Part shown: piece by piece, positions 1-5,980 of the stretch | Numbering within the stretch: position 1 is the stretch's first letter | Layout of the letters: each line of letters starts with the position of its first letter | Assembly: GCA_023474155.1 (NCBI GenBank) | Contig: JAMCYJ010000017.1 | Span: forward strand, 1 to 16,509 | DNA: 16,509 nucleotides | Reading direction: 5' to 3' | From: Candidatus Martarchaeota archaeon | Lineage (GTDB): Archaea > Micrarchaeota > Micrarchaeia > Micrarchaeales > Micrarchaeaceae | Position numbers and translations under genes: made by a program | Notes under the pieces: model-generated | What the model was told of the DNA's origin: nothing | Seen by the model: the letters and a program-made list of their open reading frames with translations, nothing else | Databases searched by the model: none

Positions 1-1
1 C

Positions 2-328
2 AGGTTCCTCCAAATGCTTTCATATAAGGCCGAAAATGCCGGTATGAGGGTAACAAAGGTGGACGCAAGAAATACGACGAAGAAATGCAGCAGCTGCGGC
101 AACATTCAGGACATGCCGCTTTCGGAAAGAATATATAACTGCGCAGTATGCGGCATGCAGAAGGACAGAGACATAAACGCATCAATAAATATATTGCACA
201 AAGCAACTACCCTTGGACAGAGGGAAAGTCACGCTCAGGGAGAGAATGTAAGACCTCAACAGGAGGCGACTCTCGAAGAACTGAGAACCGATAAAACACA
301 TCCTTTGCAGGGTGCAATGGGTGCATGA
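2..328 (+). CDS. tnpB: TnpB RNA-guided endonuclease, C-terminal fragment
   Basis: This is the last 108 residues of a TnpB protein, the RNA-guided nuclease of IS200/IS605 transposons and relative of Cas12. The frame is open from base 2, so the gene continues upstream. The conserved C-terminal zinc ribbon is visible as KCSSCG and NCAVCG (two CxxC pairs). It is followed by KDRDINASINIL, which carries the third RuvC catalytic aspartate in its usual DRDxNAxxNI setting. A polar tail of about 45 residues leads to a TGA stop. In known TnpB systems the guide RNA overlaps this 3' coding end and extends into the right end, so this stretch probably doubles as RNA gene. Whether the full protein is intact cannot be seen. 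The family call is firm; activity is unknown. Confidence 0.9.
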   Translation, partial: RFLQMLSYKAENAGMRVTKVDARNTTKKCSSCGNIQDMPLSERIYNCAVCGMQKDRDINASINILHKATTLGQRESHAQGENVRPQQEATLEELRTDKTHPLQGAMGA

Positions 329-339
329 TGCAGAGGAAG

Positions 340-360
340 CCCACCCTGTTTACGGGTGGG
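340..360 (+). repeat. IS right-end hairpin
   Basis: A perfect 7-bp stem, CCCACCC (340-346) with GGGTGGG (354-360), closes a 7-nt loop just after the tnpB stop and before AGGATGTCAC. It fits the subterminal hairpin bound by the TnpA Y1 transposase. It would also form the 3' hairpin of the TnpB guide RNA, with the guide beginning near 371. Confidence 0.75.
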
Positions 361-439
361 AGGATGTCACAATGCAAAGTCCTGATTTGCTGCTGCCAAT
401 CAAGCCAAAGATTTAAATTAATTGTGCGAATGCATTAAA

Positions 440-594
440 CGCAAATCTTTATATCTTTTTTTGCTTAAAAACTACTTTATCGCAGCAATCGTTGAAAAAC
501 AGCATCGCAGTAGAGTTATGCGATGCTTTAGTCTTGCGCTGGATTTATGTTTGCGTCGCAGGAGGCTGCGCGGTTGCGGCGCTGAATGCGCTAT
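440..594 (+). other. Leader region with two hairpins before tRNA-Lys
   Basis: A TATA-like CTTTATATC lies near 447-455. It is followed by a perfect 9-bp stem (501-509 with 519-527, 9-nt loop) and by an 8-bp stem with one G-U pair (GCGTCGCA 553-560 with TGCGGCGC 575-582). The second hairpin ends 12 bases before tRNA-Lys. The two could be a small RNA or a structured 5' leader removed by RNase P. No C/D boxes (RUGAUGA/CUGA) or ACA box were found, so no class is assigned. An open frame at 422-604 runs into the tRNA and is not credible. Confidence 0.35.
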
Positions 595-669
595 GGGCCT
601 GTAACTCAGCCTGGCCAGAGTGGCTGGCTTTTAACCAGTAAGTCGGGGGTTCGAATCCCCCCAGGCCCG
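595..669 (+). tRNA. tRNA-Lys (anticodon UUU)
   Basis: The full cloverleaf can be drawn. Acceptor GGGCCTG (595-601) pairs with CAGGCCC (662-668). The D-stem is ACTC/GAGT. The anticodon stem is GCTGG/CCAGT with loop CTTTTAA, giving anticodon TTT at 630-632. The variable loop is 5 nt. The T-arm is GGGGG-TTCGAAT-CCCCC. The discriminator is G669 and CCA is not encoded. There is no intron. It lies 26 bp upstream of the glycosyltransferase gene on the same strand. Confidence 0.96.
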
Positions 670-695
670 CTTGACATTTATTTAAGGTTTGAAGC

Positions 696-1412
696 ATGCA
701 AAAGCCATTAATAAGCGTAATAATCCCCGCGCTGAACGAGGAGGGATACATCGGAAAGGTGCTGGACAGCCTGTTGCGCCACGGCTCAAAGGGCGTGGAG
801 GTCATTGTCGTCGACAATGGAAGCAAGGATAGGACAAGGGCTATTGTCAGGAAGTACAAAAATGTCAGACTCGCGCTTGAGCCGATGAAAGGTACATCGC
901 GGGCTAGGAACATGGGCGCGAGGCTTGCCAAAGCGGATTTGCTATTTTTCCTTGATGCCGACACGACTGTTTCAAAGGGTCTGTTTAGCATATATATAGA
1001 TGCGTTTAGGAAGGACAGGAGCCTCGCCGCTGCGACAGGGCCGATACAGCCACTGGAAAAAACGAGCAGGAAGGTGGCGTTCTCATATTTCATGGTCTCG
1101 AGGGTCTTTGTTCCCCTGCTGATAGCTATCAGGAGACCATTGATAATAGGCCACAACTTTTGCGTCAGGAAGAAATTTTTTACCATGCTCGGCGGATTCA
1201 ACAAGGACTACGTCACGTATGAAGACTGGGATCTTTCGACAAAGCTGCAGAGGCTGGGCCGCCTTCGCTACATAAAGAGCGCGCTTGTCTACACGAGCGT
1301 TAGAAGAACAGAGAAGTGGGGCATAATAAGATACTTATTTTTTACATTGGGCAATATGTTAAGATACGGCATGTTCCGCAAGCCTAAGGCAGACTACGAG
1401 CCAATAAGATAA
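696..1412 (+). CDS. Family 2 glycosyltransferase
   Basis: A 238-residue GT-A fold transferase that should move a sugar from a nucleotide-sugar donor to a lipid or protein acceptor at the inner face of the membrane. The family marks are in order: VIIPALNEE (res 8-16), VDNGSKD (39-45) with the nucleotide-binding Asp, GTSRARNMGA (66-75), the metal-binding DAD (87-89), GHNFCVRKKFF (152-162), and YEDWD (175-179) with the catalytic-base ED pair. The length matches a bare GT2 catalytic domain. The C-terminal 30 residues (WGIIRYLFFTLGNMLRYG) are aromatic and hydrophobic, suggesting an interfacial membrane helix. The ATG lies 26 bp after tRNA-Lys with only a weak upstream AAGG. Donor and acceptor are unknown. 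Protein or lipid glycosylation is likely, since two surface proteins with many N-glycosylation sequons lie nearby. Confidence 0.9.
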   Translation: MQKPLISVIIPALNEEGYIGKVLDSLLRHGSKGVEVIVVDNGSKDRTRAIVRKYKNVRLALEPMKGTSRARNMGARLAKADLLFFLDADTTVSKGLFSIYIDAFRKDRSLAAATGPIQPLEKTSRKVAFSYFMVSRVFVPLLIAIRRPLIIGHNFCVRKKFFTMLGGFNKDYVTYEDWDLSTKLQRLGRLRYIKSALVYTSVRRTEKWGIIRYLFFTLGNMLRYGMFRKPKADYEPIR

Positions 1413-1594
1413 GACTGCAAAGGCGCAGCAGCAATAGGCGTTCGCCATGGTGAATCAGTATTGCAGACTTGCTCTCTGCGGCCGGCAACCTGATCTGAAA
1501 GATGTGATTCGCGTGCGAGGTCAAGCTATATATACGAGTTAATGCGATGAGCCATCGGCAGGGACGGATGCGAATGGCTATATGCAAGTTGCAA

Positions 1595-2395
1595 TTACAT
1601 AAATAAAAGCATGCCTCCGTCCACGACTATCTGCGTTCCTGTCATGTAAGAAGACATGTCTGATGCAAGGAACAGCGCGACCTTGCCTATTTCATCAGGA
1701 TCGCCGAGTCTGCGCATCGGCAGCTTCCGAGTAATATCCTCAATCATTTTTTTGCTATCCCTGTTCTTTGGCATCGCGTCCTGGAGTTTTTTAAGTCCCG
1801 GCGTGAGTATGCCTCCAGGGGCTATTGCATTGACCCAGATGCCATGCGGCGCAAGCTCAAGCGCGATGTTTTTTGTGAAACCCCATACTCCATGCTTTGA
1901 TGCATCGTAGTGCGCAAGGCCTACCGAGGACGGGTGGAGGGCGTCCACGGACGTTATGTTTATTATTTTCCCGCCTCTGCCTTTTTTGACCATTTCCTGC
2001 GCAGCATATTTCGTGCATAGGAAAACGCCGTTAAGGTTTATTGAAATGACCTCCTGGAAATCCTTGAGGGACATTTGCTCAAGCGGTATAATAGGATATA
2101 TCCCCGCATTGTTTACAAGTATGTCAAGCCCGCTGTATTTTTTCATTGTTGAGGCTATCAGGTTTTTCACGTCATCCTCTGCGGACACGTCTGTTTTTAC
2201 TGCAAATGCCTCGAAACCAAGTTTTTTCAGTTCATTTGCGGCGTCTGTCCCTTCTTTTCTATTTCTGTTTGCAATGACTACATTGGCCCCTGCTTCCCCA
2301 AGCCTGTATGCTATGCCGTAGCCTATTCCTTTTGCGCCGCCCGTGACAACAGCCGTTTTTCCAGATAGATCAAGAAGTGTATTTATTTTTTTCAT
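1595..2395 (-). CDS. Short-chain dehydrogenase/reductase (SDR)
   Basis: A 266-residue classical SDR that oxidises or reduces an alcohol/ketone using NAD(P)(H). Visible motifs are TGGAKGIG (18-25) for the dinucleotide, NNAG (95-98), the catalytic tetrad N120, S149 (NITS), Y163 and K167 (YDASK), and the late PGG turn (193-195). Arg44 and Arg46 after the second strand suggest NADP preference. The C-terminal VVDGGM is typical of FabG and glucose-1-dehydrogenase relatives, and the length is normal. It is convergent with the glycosyltransferase, leaving 182 bp between the stops in which I see no gene. Upstream TATA-like AAAGATATATATTA on this strand near 2520 may drive it. The substrate cannot be told from sequence; FabG-like or sugar dehydrogenase roles are both possible. 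Confidence 0.93.
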   Translation of the reverse strand: MKKINTLLDLSGKTAVVTGGAKGIGYGIAYRLGEAGANVVIANRNRKEGTDAANELKKLGFEAFAVKTDVSAEDDVKNLIASTMKKYSGLDILVNNAGIYPIIPLEQMSLKDFQEVISINLNGVFLCTKYAAQEMVKKGRGGKIINITSVDALHPSSVGLAHYDASKHGVWGFTKNIALELAPHGIWVNAIAPGGILTPGLKKLQDAMPKNRDSKKMIEDITRKLPMRRLGDPDEIGKVALFLASDMSSYMTGTQIVVDGGMLLFM

Positions 2396-2787
2396 TTTAT
2401 TTCCATTATTTTGCTTAAAAAGCGTTCAAATAATCCGCTGAACTTCATTGTTTTTATCAGGTGTTTATAGTATTTTCATTTATTGTTACAGTTGTTGTTC
2501 TTACTCTGCAAGCAGTAATATATATCTTTAATATAGTCTAAATAGATATTTAAAATTATTTTTATGAAGAGCTTTATTGTTTTTGAAGGTATGCGATTGA
2601 TCAGTAACAATGCCCGCAGAATTAGAGGATTCCGCTGTCGATAGAAGCAGGAAGGCGATAGGTATATATAAAAGCAGGTTCTATATTAATGAAAATAAAG
2701 ACTGCTGAAAATATAAAATAGCGGATAACATAATTAAGATCAATTAAGACTTTTCAGCATATAAAAAATAAGAGATAAATAATCAAA
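2396..2787. promoter_or_regulatory. Divergent intergenic region with TATA box and leader hairpin
   Basis: This A/T-rich gap separates the divergent SDR gene and the 174-aa gene. On the plus strand TATATATAAAAG (2663-2674) is a strong archaeal TATA box, placing transcription start near 2694 and giving a leader of about 94 nt. That leader contains GCTGAAAA (2704-2711) and its complement TTTTCAGC (2751-2758), which close a stem over an A/T-rich interior. The interior holds AATTAAGA twice (2732-2739, 2742-2749). No open frame of interest was found in the gap. Confidence 0.5.
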
Positions 2788-3312
2788 ATGATTAAAATGA
2801 GCGAACAGGATCTTAGGAAGATAACGCAGGAAAAAATATCGCATGGCGGTATCCTTGCAAAGATGTATTTTGATGTGCAGGATAAGGACAGTGAAAGGCT
2901 TCAGCCGATTCTCACAGATTTAATACACGAGCACCTCATGAAGGAAAAGGGCGTTGTATACTGCTATGGAGTAATAGAGGAACCGCTGAAAATGGAGGAA
3001 TTCTACATAACAAGTGCGACAGTCACTCTTCTTCTTGAGAACATAGCCTCGTTGGTGCATATCGCGTTCAATTATACCCCAATAGGTATTGAAATCGAAA
3101 AGCCTGAAAAGGAGCTGGTGATGAAGATAAGCGAATTGCAGGCGCTTGCGCTTGACGTTTCAACGATATCAACAACGTATTCGAAATACATTCTTGAGAA
3201 GGTGCTCAAGCCTGAGGATGCGGCTGAGATAGTAAAGAGGCTCGATAATAGGGCGAAGATTGGGAAAGGTCTTATGCAGAAAGGATCTCAATCTACCGAG
3301 GTCGGTAAATGA
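2788..3312 (+). CDS. Unrecognised conserved-looking archaeal protein, 174 aa
   Basis: I do not recognise this family. It reads like a soluble alpha/beta protein with no signal peptide or membrane segment. Residues 20-110 alternate short strands and helices, with GVVYCYGVIEEPL near 55-67. The C-terminal part (about 110-165) is helical and charged and ends in a basic, flexible tail. Two starts are possible: ATG 2788, or ATG 2797 three codons later (MSEQDL); AGAGATAAAT upstream gives a weak ribosome site for either. It has its own strong TATA box, a roughly 94-nt leader with a hairpin, and is convergent with cysS. Codon use is like that of its neighbours, so it is very probably a real gene. Confidence 0.8.
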   Translation: MIKMSEQDLRKITQEKISHGGILAKMYFDVQDKDSERLQPILTDLIHEHLMKEKGVVYCYGVIEEPLKMEEFYITSATVTLLLENIASLVHIAFNYTPIGIEIEKPEKELVMKISELQALALDVSTISTTYSKYILEKVLKPEDAAEIVKRLDNRAKIGKGLMQKGSQSTEVGK

Positions 3313-3372
3313 TAAAATTTTTTCCCAAAAAGTTTATCCTATTTTTTGATAAAATTTTTTCCCAAAAAGTTT
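3310..3372. repeat. Duplicated self-complementary A/T element between convergent genes
   Basis: A 26-bp sequence beginning TGATAAAATTTTTTCCC occurs twice at 3310-3335 and 3347-3372 with a 37-bp period. Each copy is close to a palindrome (AAAAtTTTTT-CCC-AAAAAgTTTT), so it can fold as a short hairpin and offers T-tracts on both strands. The first copy starts on the TGA stop of the upstream gene, and the second ends 4 bp before the cysS stop. A bidirectional transcription terminator is the simplest reading. Confidence 0.75.
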
Positions 3373-3376
3373 TGCA

Positions 3377-4801
3377 TCAGAACCTGAAATAATATATCGT
3401 CCCGTGTGCGGAGTCCTCTATTTCAATTCCGAGCTCGTTTATTCTTTTTCTCAGTTCATCAGCCTTTATGAAGTCCCTGTTTTTCCTCGAGTTTTCCCTT
3501 TCCTGCATCAACTCCCTTGCAGTGCCGTCTATCCCCTTCTTGTATTTCTCGCTTTCAAGAATAGCAATGGTGTTTGTAAGCCATAGCAGCTCCCGGACTG
3601 CCCTGCTTTTGAGATCCTTGTCGATGATGCCGTAGCGCTTGCAATAATCTTTTATTTCCCCTATGAATATCATAAGGCTTGAAATCGCCAATGGCGTGTT
3701 GAAGTCATTGTCCATCGCATCAGTGAACCCCGCCCGGAATTTTTCAATGCTGCTATTGATTGCGTCGTTGCTTTCCGTTATCCCCTCCTCCAAGTTGTAC
3801 AGCATATTCAATACAGAATATATATATCCGAGCTTTGCCTTTGCCTCGTCAATTAGGCTTGCCTCGTAATTGACAGACTTCCTGTAATGCGTGCTGCTGA
3901 TTAGGAACCTGATATCCTCATAGCTGTATTTTTCAAGCACATCCCTGACCCGTATGAAGTTTTTGAGGCTTTTACTCATCTTCTGGTTGTTTATGAAAAG
4001 CACTCCGCTGTGCATCCAGTATTTTACGAATGGCTTCAAGCCCGATGCTGCCTCCGCCTGCGCGATCTCATTGCTATGGTGCGGGAATATAAGCTCGCTC
4101 GCCCCGCCGTGAAGGTCGTACTGCGGCCCGAATTCCGCATACGTCATTGCGGTGTCTTCTATGTGCCATCCAGGCCTGCCTGAAAGCATTATTTTTTGGC
4201 CGCCAAATATTATTTCGATATCCCATTTTGGTTCGCCTGCCTTTGCAGCTTTCCAGAGCGCAAAGTCGTAGGGGTTCCTCTTGCCCTCTTTCGGTTCTAT
4301 CCTATGGTTTTTTAGATCCCCCAACTTCATTCCAGAAAGCGCGGTATAATCCGGAAACTTATCAACATCAAAGTAGACGTCTCCATCAAGAAAATAGGCA
4401 AAGCCTCTATCCGCAAGAAGCTGTATCTGGTCCTTTATCGCGGGGATATAATCATGCGACCTTATGAACCTTGTCACATTTTTTCGCACCCCAAGCGCTT
4501 CCATGTCCTCCATGAACCTTGCCTCAAATTTCTCTGCTAGCTCTCGCGGCTCGATGCCGGATTCCTTTGCCCGTGCTATTATTTTGTCGTCGACATCTGT
4601 TATGTTTTGCAGGTATGTGACGTCGTATCCTGAAAACCTGAGCCACCTGACGATTACGTCAAAGTTGACATAAGTTTTTGCATGCCCGAGGTGCATGTCG
4701 TCATACACTGTCTGGCCGCATACAAACATGTTGATGTGGTTTCCATTCATCGGGGCAAGTTCCTCAATTTCCCTTGTCCTTGTATTGAACAATTTAATCA
4801 T
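3377..4801 (-). CDS. cysS: Cysteinyl-tRNA synthetase
   Basis: A 474-residue class I synthetase that charges tRNA-Cys. The N-terminal MFVCGQTVYDDMHLGHAKTY (25-44) carries Cys28 and the HIGH-type HLGH. NITDVDDKII (66-75) is the family signature. GRPGWHIE (208-215), FPHHSNEIAQ (239-248) and KMSKS (274-278) follow. Two things are odd. The usual zinc ligand Cys of WHIEC is Asp216 (WHIEDTAM), while Cys28, His241 and Glu245 are kept. The segment before GRPGWH is also about eight residues longer than the common DSPWGKGRPGWH form. Asp can bind zinc, so the enzyme is probably active. The start ATG 4801 has AGGGA just upstream on the minus strand. Monocistronic or read with the gene at 4868, 66 bp upstream. 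Confidence 0.97.
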   Translation of the reverse strand: MIKLFNTRTREIEELAPMNGNHINMFVCGQTVYDDMHLGHAKTYVNFDVIVRWLRFSGYDVTYLQNITDVDDKIIARAKESGIEPRELAEKFEARFMEDMEALGVRKNVTRFIRSHDYIPAIKDQIQLLADRGFAYFLDGDVYFDVDKFPDYTALSGMKLGDLKNHRIEPKEGKRNPYDFALWKAAKAGEPKWDIEIIFGGQKIMLSGRPGWHIEDTAMTYAEFGPQYDLHGGASELIFPHHSNEIAQAEAASGLKPFVKYWMHSGVLFINNQKMSKSLKNFIRVRDVLEKYSYEDIRFLISSTHYRKSVNYEASLIDEAKAKLGYIYSVLNMLYNLEEGITESNDAINSSIEKFRAGFTDAMDNDFNTPLAISSLMIFIGEIKDYCKRYGIIDKDLKSRAVRELLWLTNTIAILESEKYKKGIDGTARELMQERENSRKNRDFIKADELRKRINELGIEIEDSAHGTIYYFRF

Positions 4802-4867
4802 TGCAATCCCTATCTTGCAGTCAAAGAATCCAAACTAGTTTTAATGTTTGACGCGTCCTGTTTGCCG

Positions 4868-5854
4868 CTACTTGATAAGTGTGCTGTTTGTCGTGATGTT
4901 TTCAATGACGCCGATATCCTCATGAGGTGTGTTTGATAACCCGAAGCCTTCAACCCCGATATATGTCTGCTGCTTTAAAGTCGCAGCCACAACCCTGACC
5001 TGCACGACCCTGCCAAGAATCGGCTCAAGAGGCATTGTGACGTTCCTGAATGTCGAGCTGCTGTTCGTGTATAATGTGTTGTTGTAGGTATTGTAGTGCA
5101 CTATCATGTACGGCTTATGATTATAGAGAATTTCAACATAAAGGCCTTTGTCTTGGGGGCTTATTATCCTGAAGTTAAGGAAAGGCTTTATGACTTTGAA
5201 GTAGCTTGATGTAAGGTTTCCATTTACATTGGAAAGGCCGCAGTTGTATGTTGTTGCAAAAAATGTGCTATTATAGTTTGCCCAGGGTGTCCCAAGGTAG
5301 CACATTACATTTGCAGTATTGGCATGCGTTATGTTCAGCGGCTCTGTGCCGAATCCCTTTCCGCTGACATTCCAGCCGGAATATCCTTCGATAAAGTTGC
5401 CGTTATAGACACTTTGATAGACCGTAGCATTTGCAGGGATTGTAGACGTGTTCGCAGGCGCGGTTGTCGTCGTGGTTGAGGTGCTTGTTGTTGTTACAGT
5501 TGTTGTAGCAGGTACGGAGGTTGTCGTTGAGGAAGGCAATGAAGTGGTGCTTGCCGGGCTTGAAGTCGATACTACGTTTTTTGGTATGGTTGTTGCAGGC
5601 GTTTTAAATATGCCTGGATGCGTAAAAACAACAGCTATCCCAACTATGGCTATGATTATTATTGCGATAATCGAGAGTGATTTTATTTTGGATCCTGATC
5701 CTGCGCTGCCGGCAGGCCTTTTTTGCTGCTCATTTTGCGGTTCCTGGGCTTCGGCTGCGGTATAGCCCTGCGCTTCCTGCTGCCCTTGTTCAACTGGCGG
5801 ATTTTGACCCTCCTGAATATTGTCCTGCCCGCCTTGGTTTGTATTATCGTCCAT
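4868..5854 (-). CDS. Stalked single-pass surface protein with jelly-roll-like ectodomain
   Basis: A 328-residue protein. Residues 1-55 are polar and Gln/Glu/Pro-rich, likely cytoplasmic and disordered. Residues about 60-78 (SLSIIAIIIIAIVGIAVVF) form one membrane helix. Residues about 88-142 are a Ser/Thr/Pro stalk with runs of Thr, typical of O-glycosylated archaeal surface proteins. The C-terminal 180 residues form an ectodomain that opens with NGNFIEGYSGWNVSG, a start often seen in carbohydrate-binding jelly-roll modules. It has two Cys (MCYLG, YNCGL) and several NxS/T sequons. The frame extends upstream to a TTG, but ATG 5854 is preferred because GAAAGG sits 7 nt before it. The order of parts implies N-in, C-out. 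It lies downstream of the propeller gene on the same strand. The ligand is unknown. Confidence 0.85.
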   Translation of the reverse strand: MDDNTNQGGQDNIQEGQNPPVEQGQQEAQGYTAAEAQEPQNEQQKRPAGSAGSGSKIKSLSIIAIIIIAIVGIAVVFTHPGIFKTPATTIPKNVVSTSSPASTTSLPSSTTTSVPATTTVTTTSTSTTTTTAPANTSTIPANATVYQSVYNGNFIEGYSGWNVSGKGFGTEPLNITHANTANVMCYLGTPWANYNSTFFATTYNCGLSNVNGNLTSSYFKVIKPFLNFRIISPQDKGLYVEILYNHKPYMIVHYNTYNNTLYTNSSSTFRNVTMPLEPILGRVVQVRVVAATLKQQTYIGVEGFGLSNTPHEDIGVIENITTNSTLIK

Positions 5855-5980
5855 TTGAAAACCTTTCAATTTCTTTGATTAACTATTGATAATTCTCATA
5901 AAAATTATTGACTTAATAACTATTTTATCCGTATGTATTAAAATACTATTATTAATTTCCTGCTTTTCTTAGTCAAGCAC

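Larger units (their letters stand above)
1..370 (+). mobile_element. 3' part of an IS200/IS605-type element
   Basis: The window opens inside the tnpB reading frame and runs through its stop into a subterminal hairpin followed by AGGATGTCAC, the usual look of the right end of archaeal IS200/IS605 elements. The left end, and any tnpA, would lie upstream of the window. The right boundary near 370 is set by the hairpin-plus-tail pattern and is approximate. Such elements make no target-site duplication, so the edge cannot be checked by flanking repeats. Confidence 0.72.

Noticed and set aside
545..1204. 219-aa open frame on the minus strand
   Set aside because: It runs antisense through the glycosyltransferase and tRNA-Lys, both of which are well supported.
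1413..1594. Possible small RNA between glycosyltransferase and SDR genes
   Set aside because: A TATATATA run and short stems are present, but no C/D box pair or stable fold was found. A 67-aa minus-strand frame here has no ribosome site or recognisable content.
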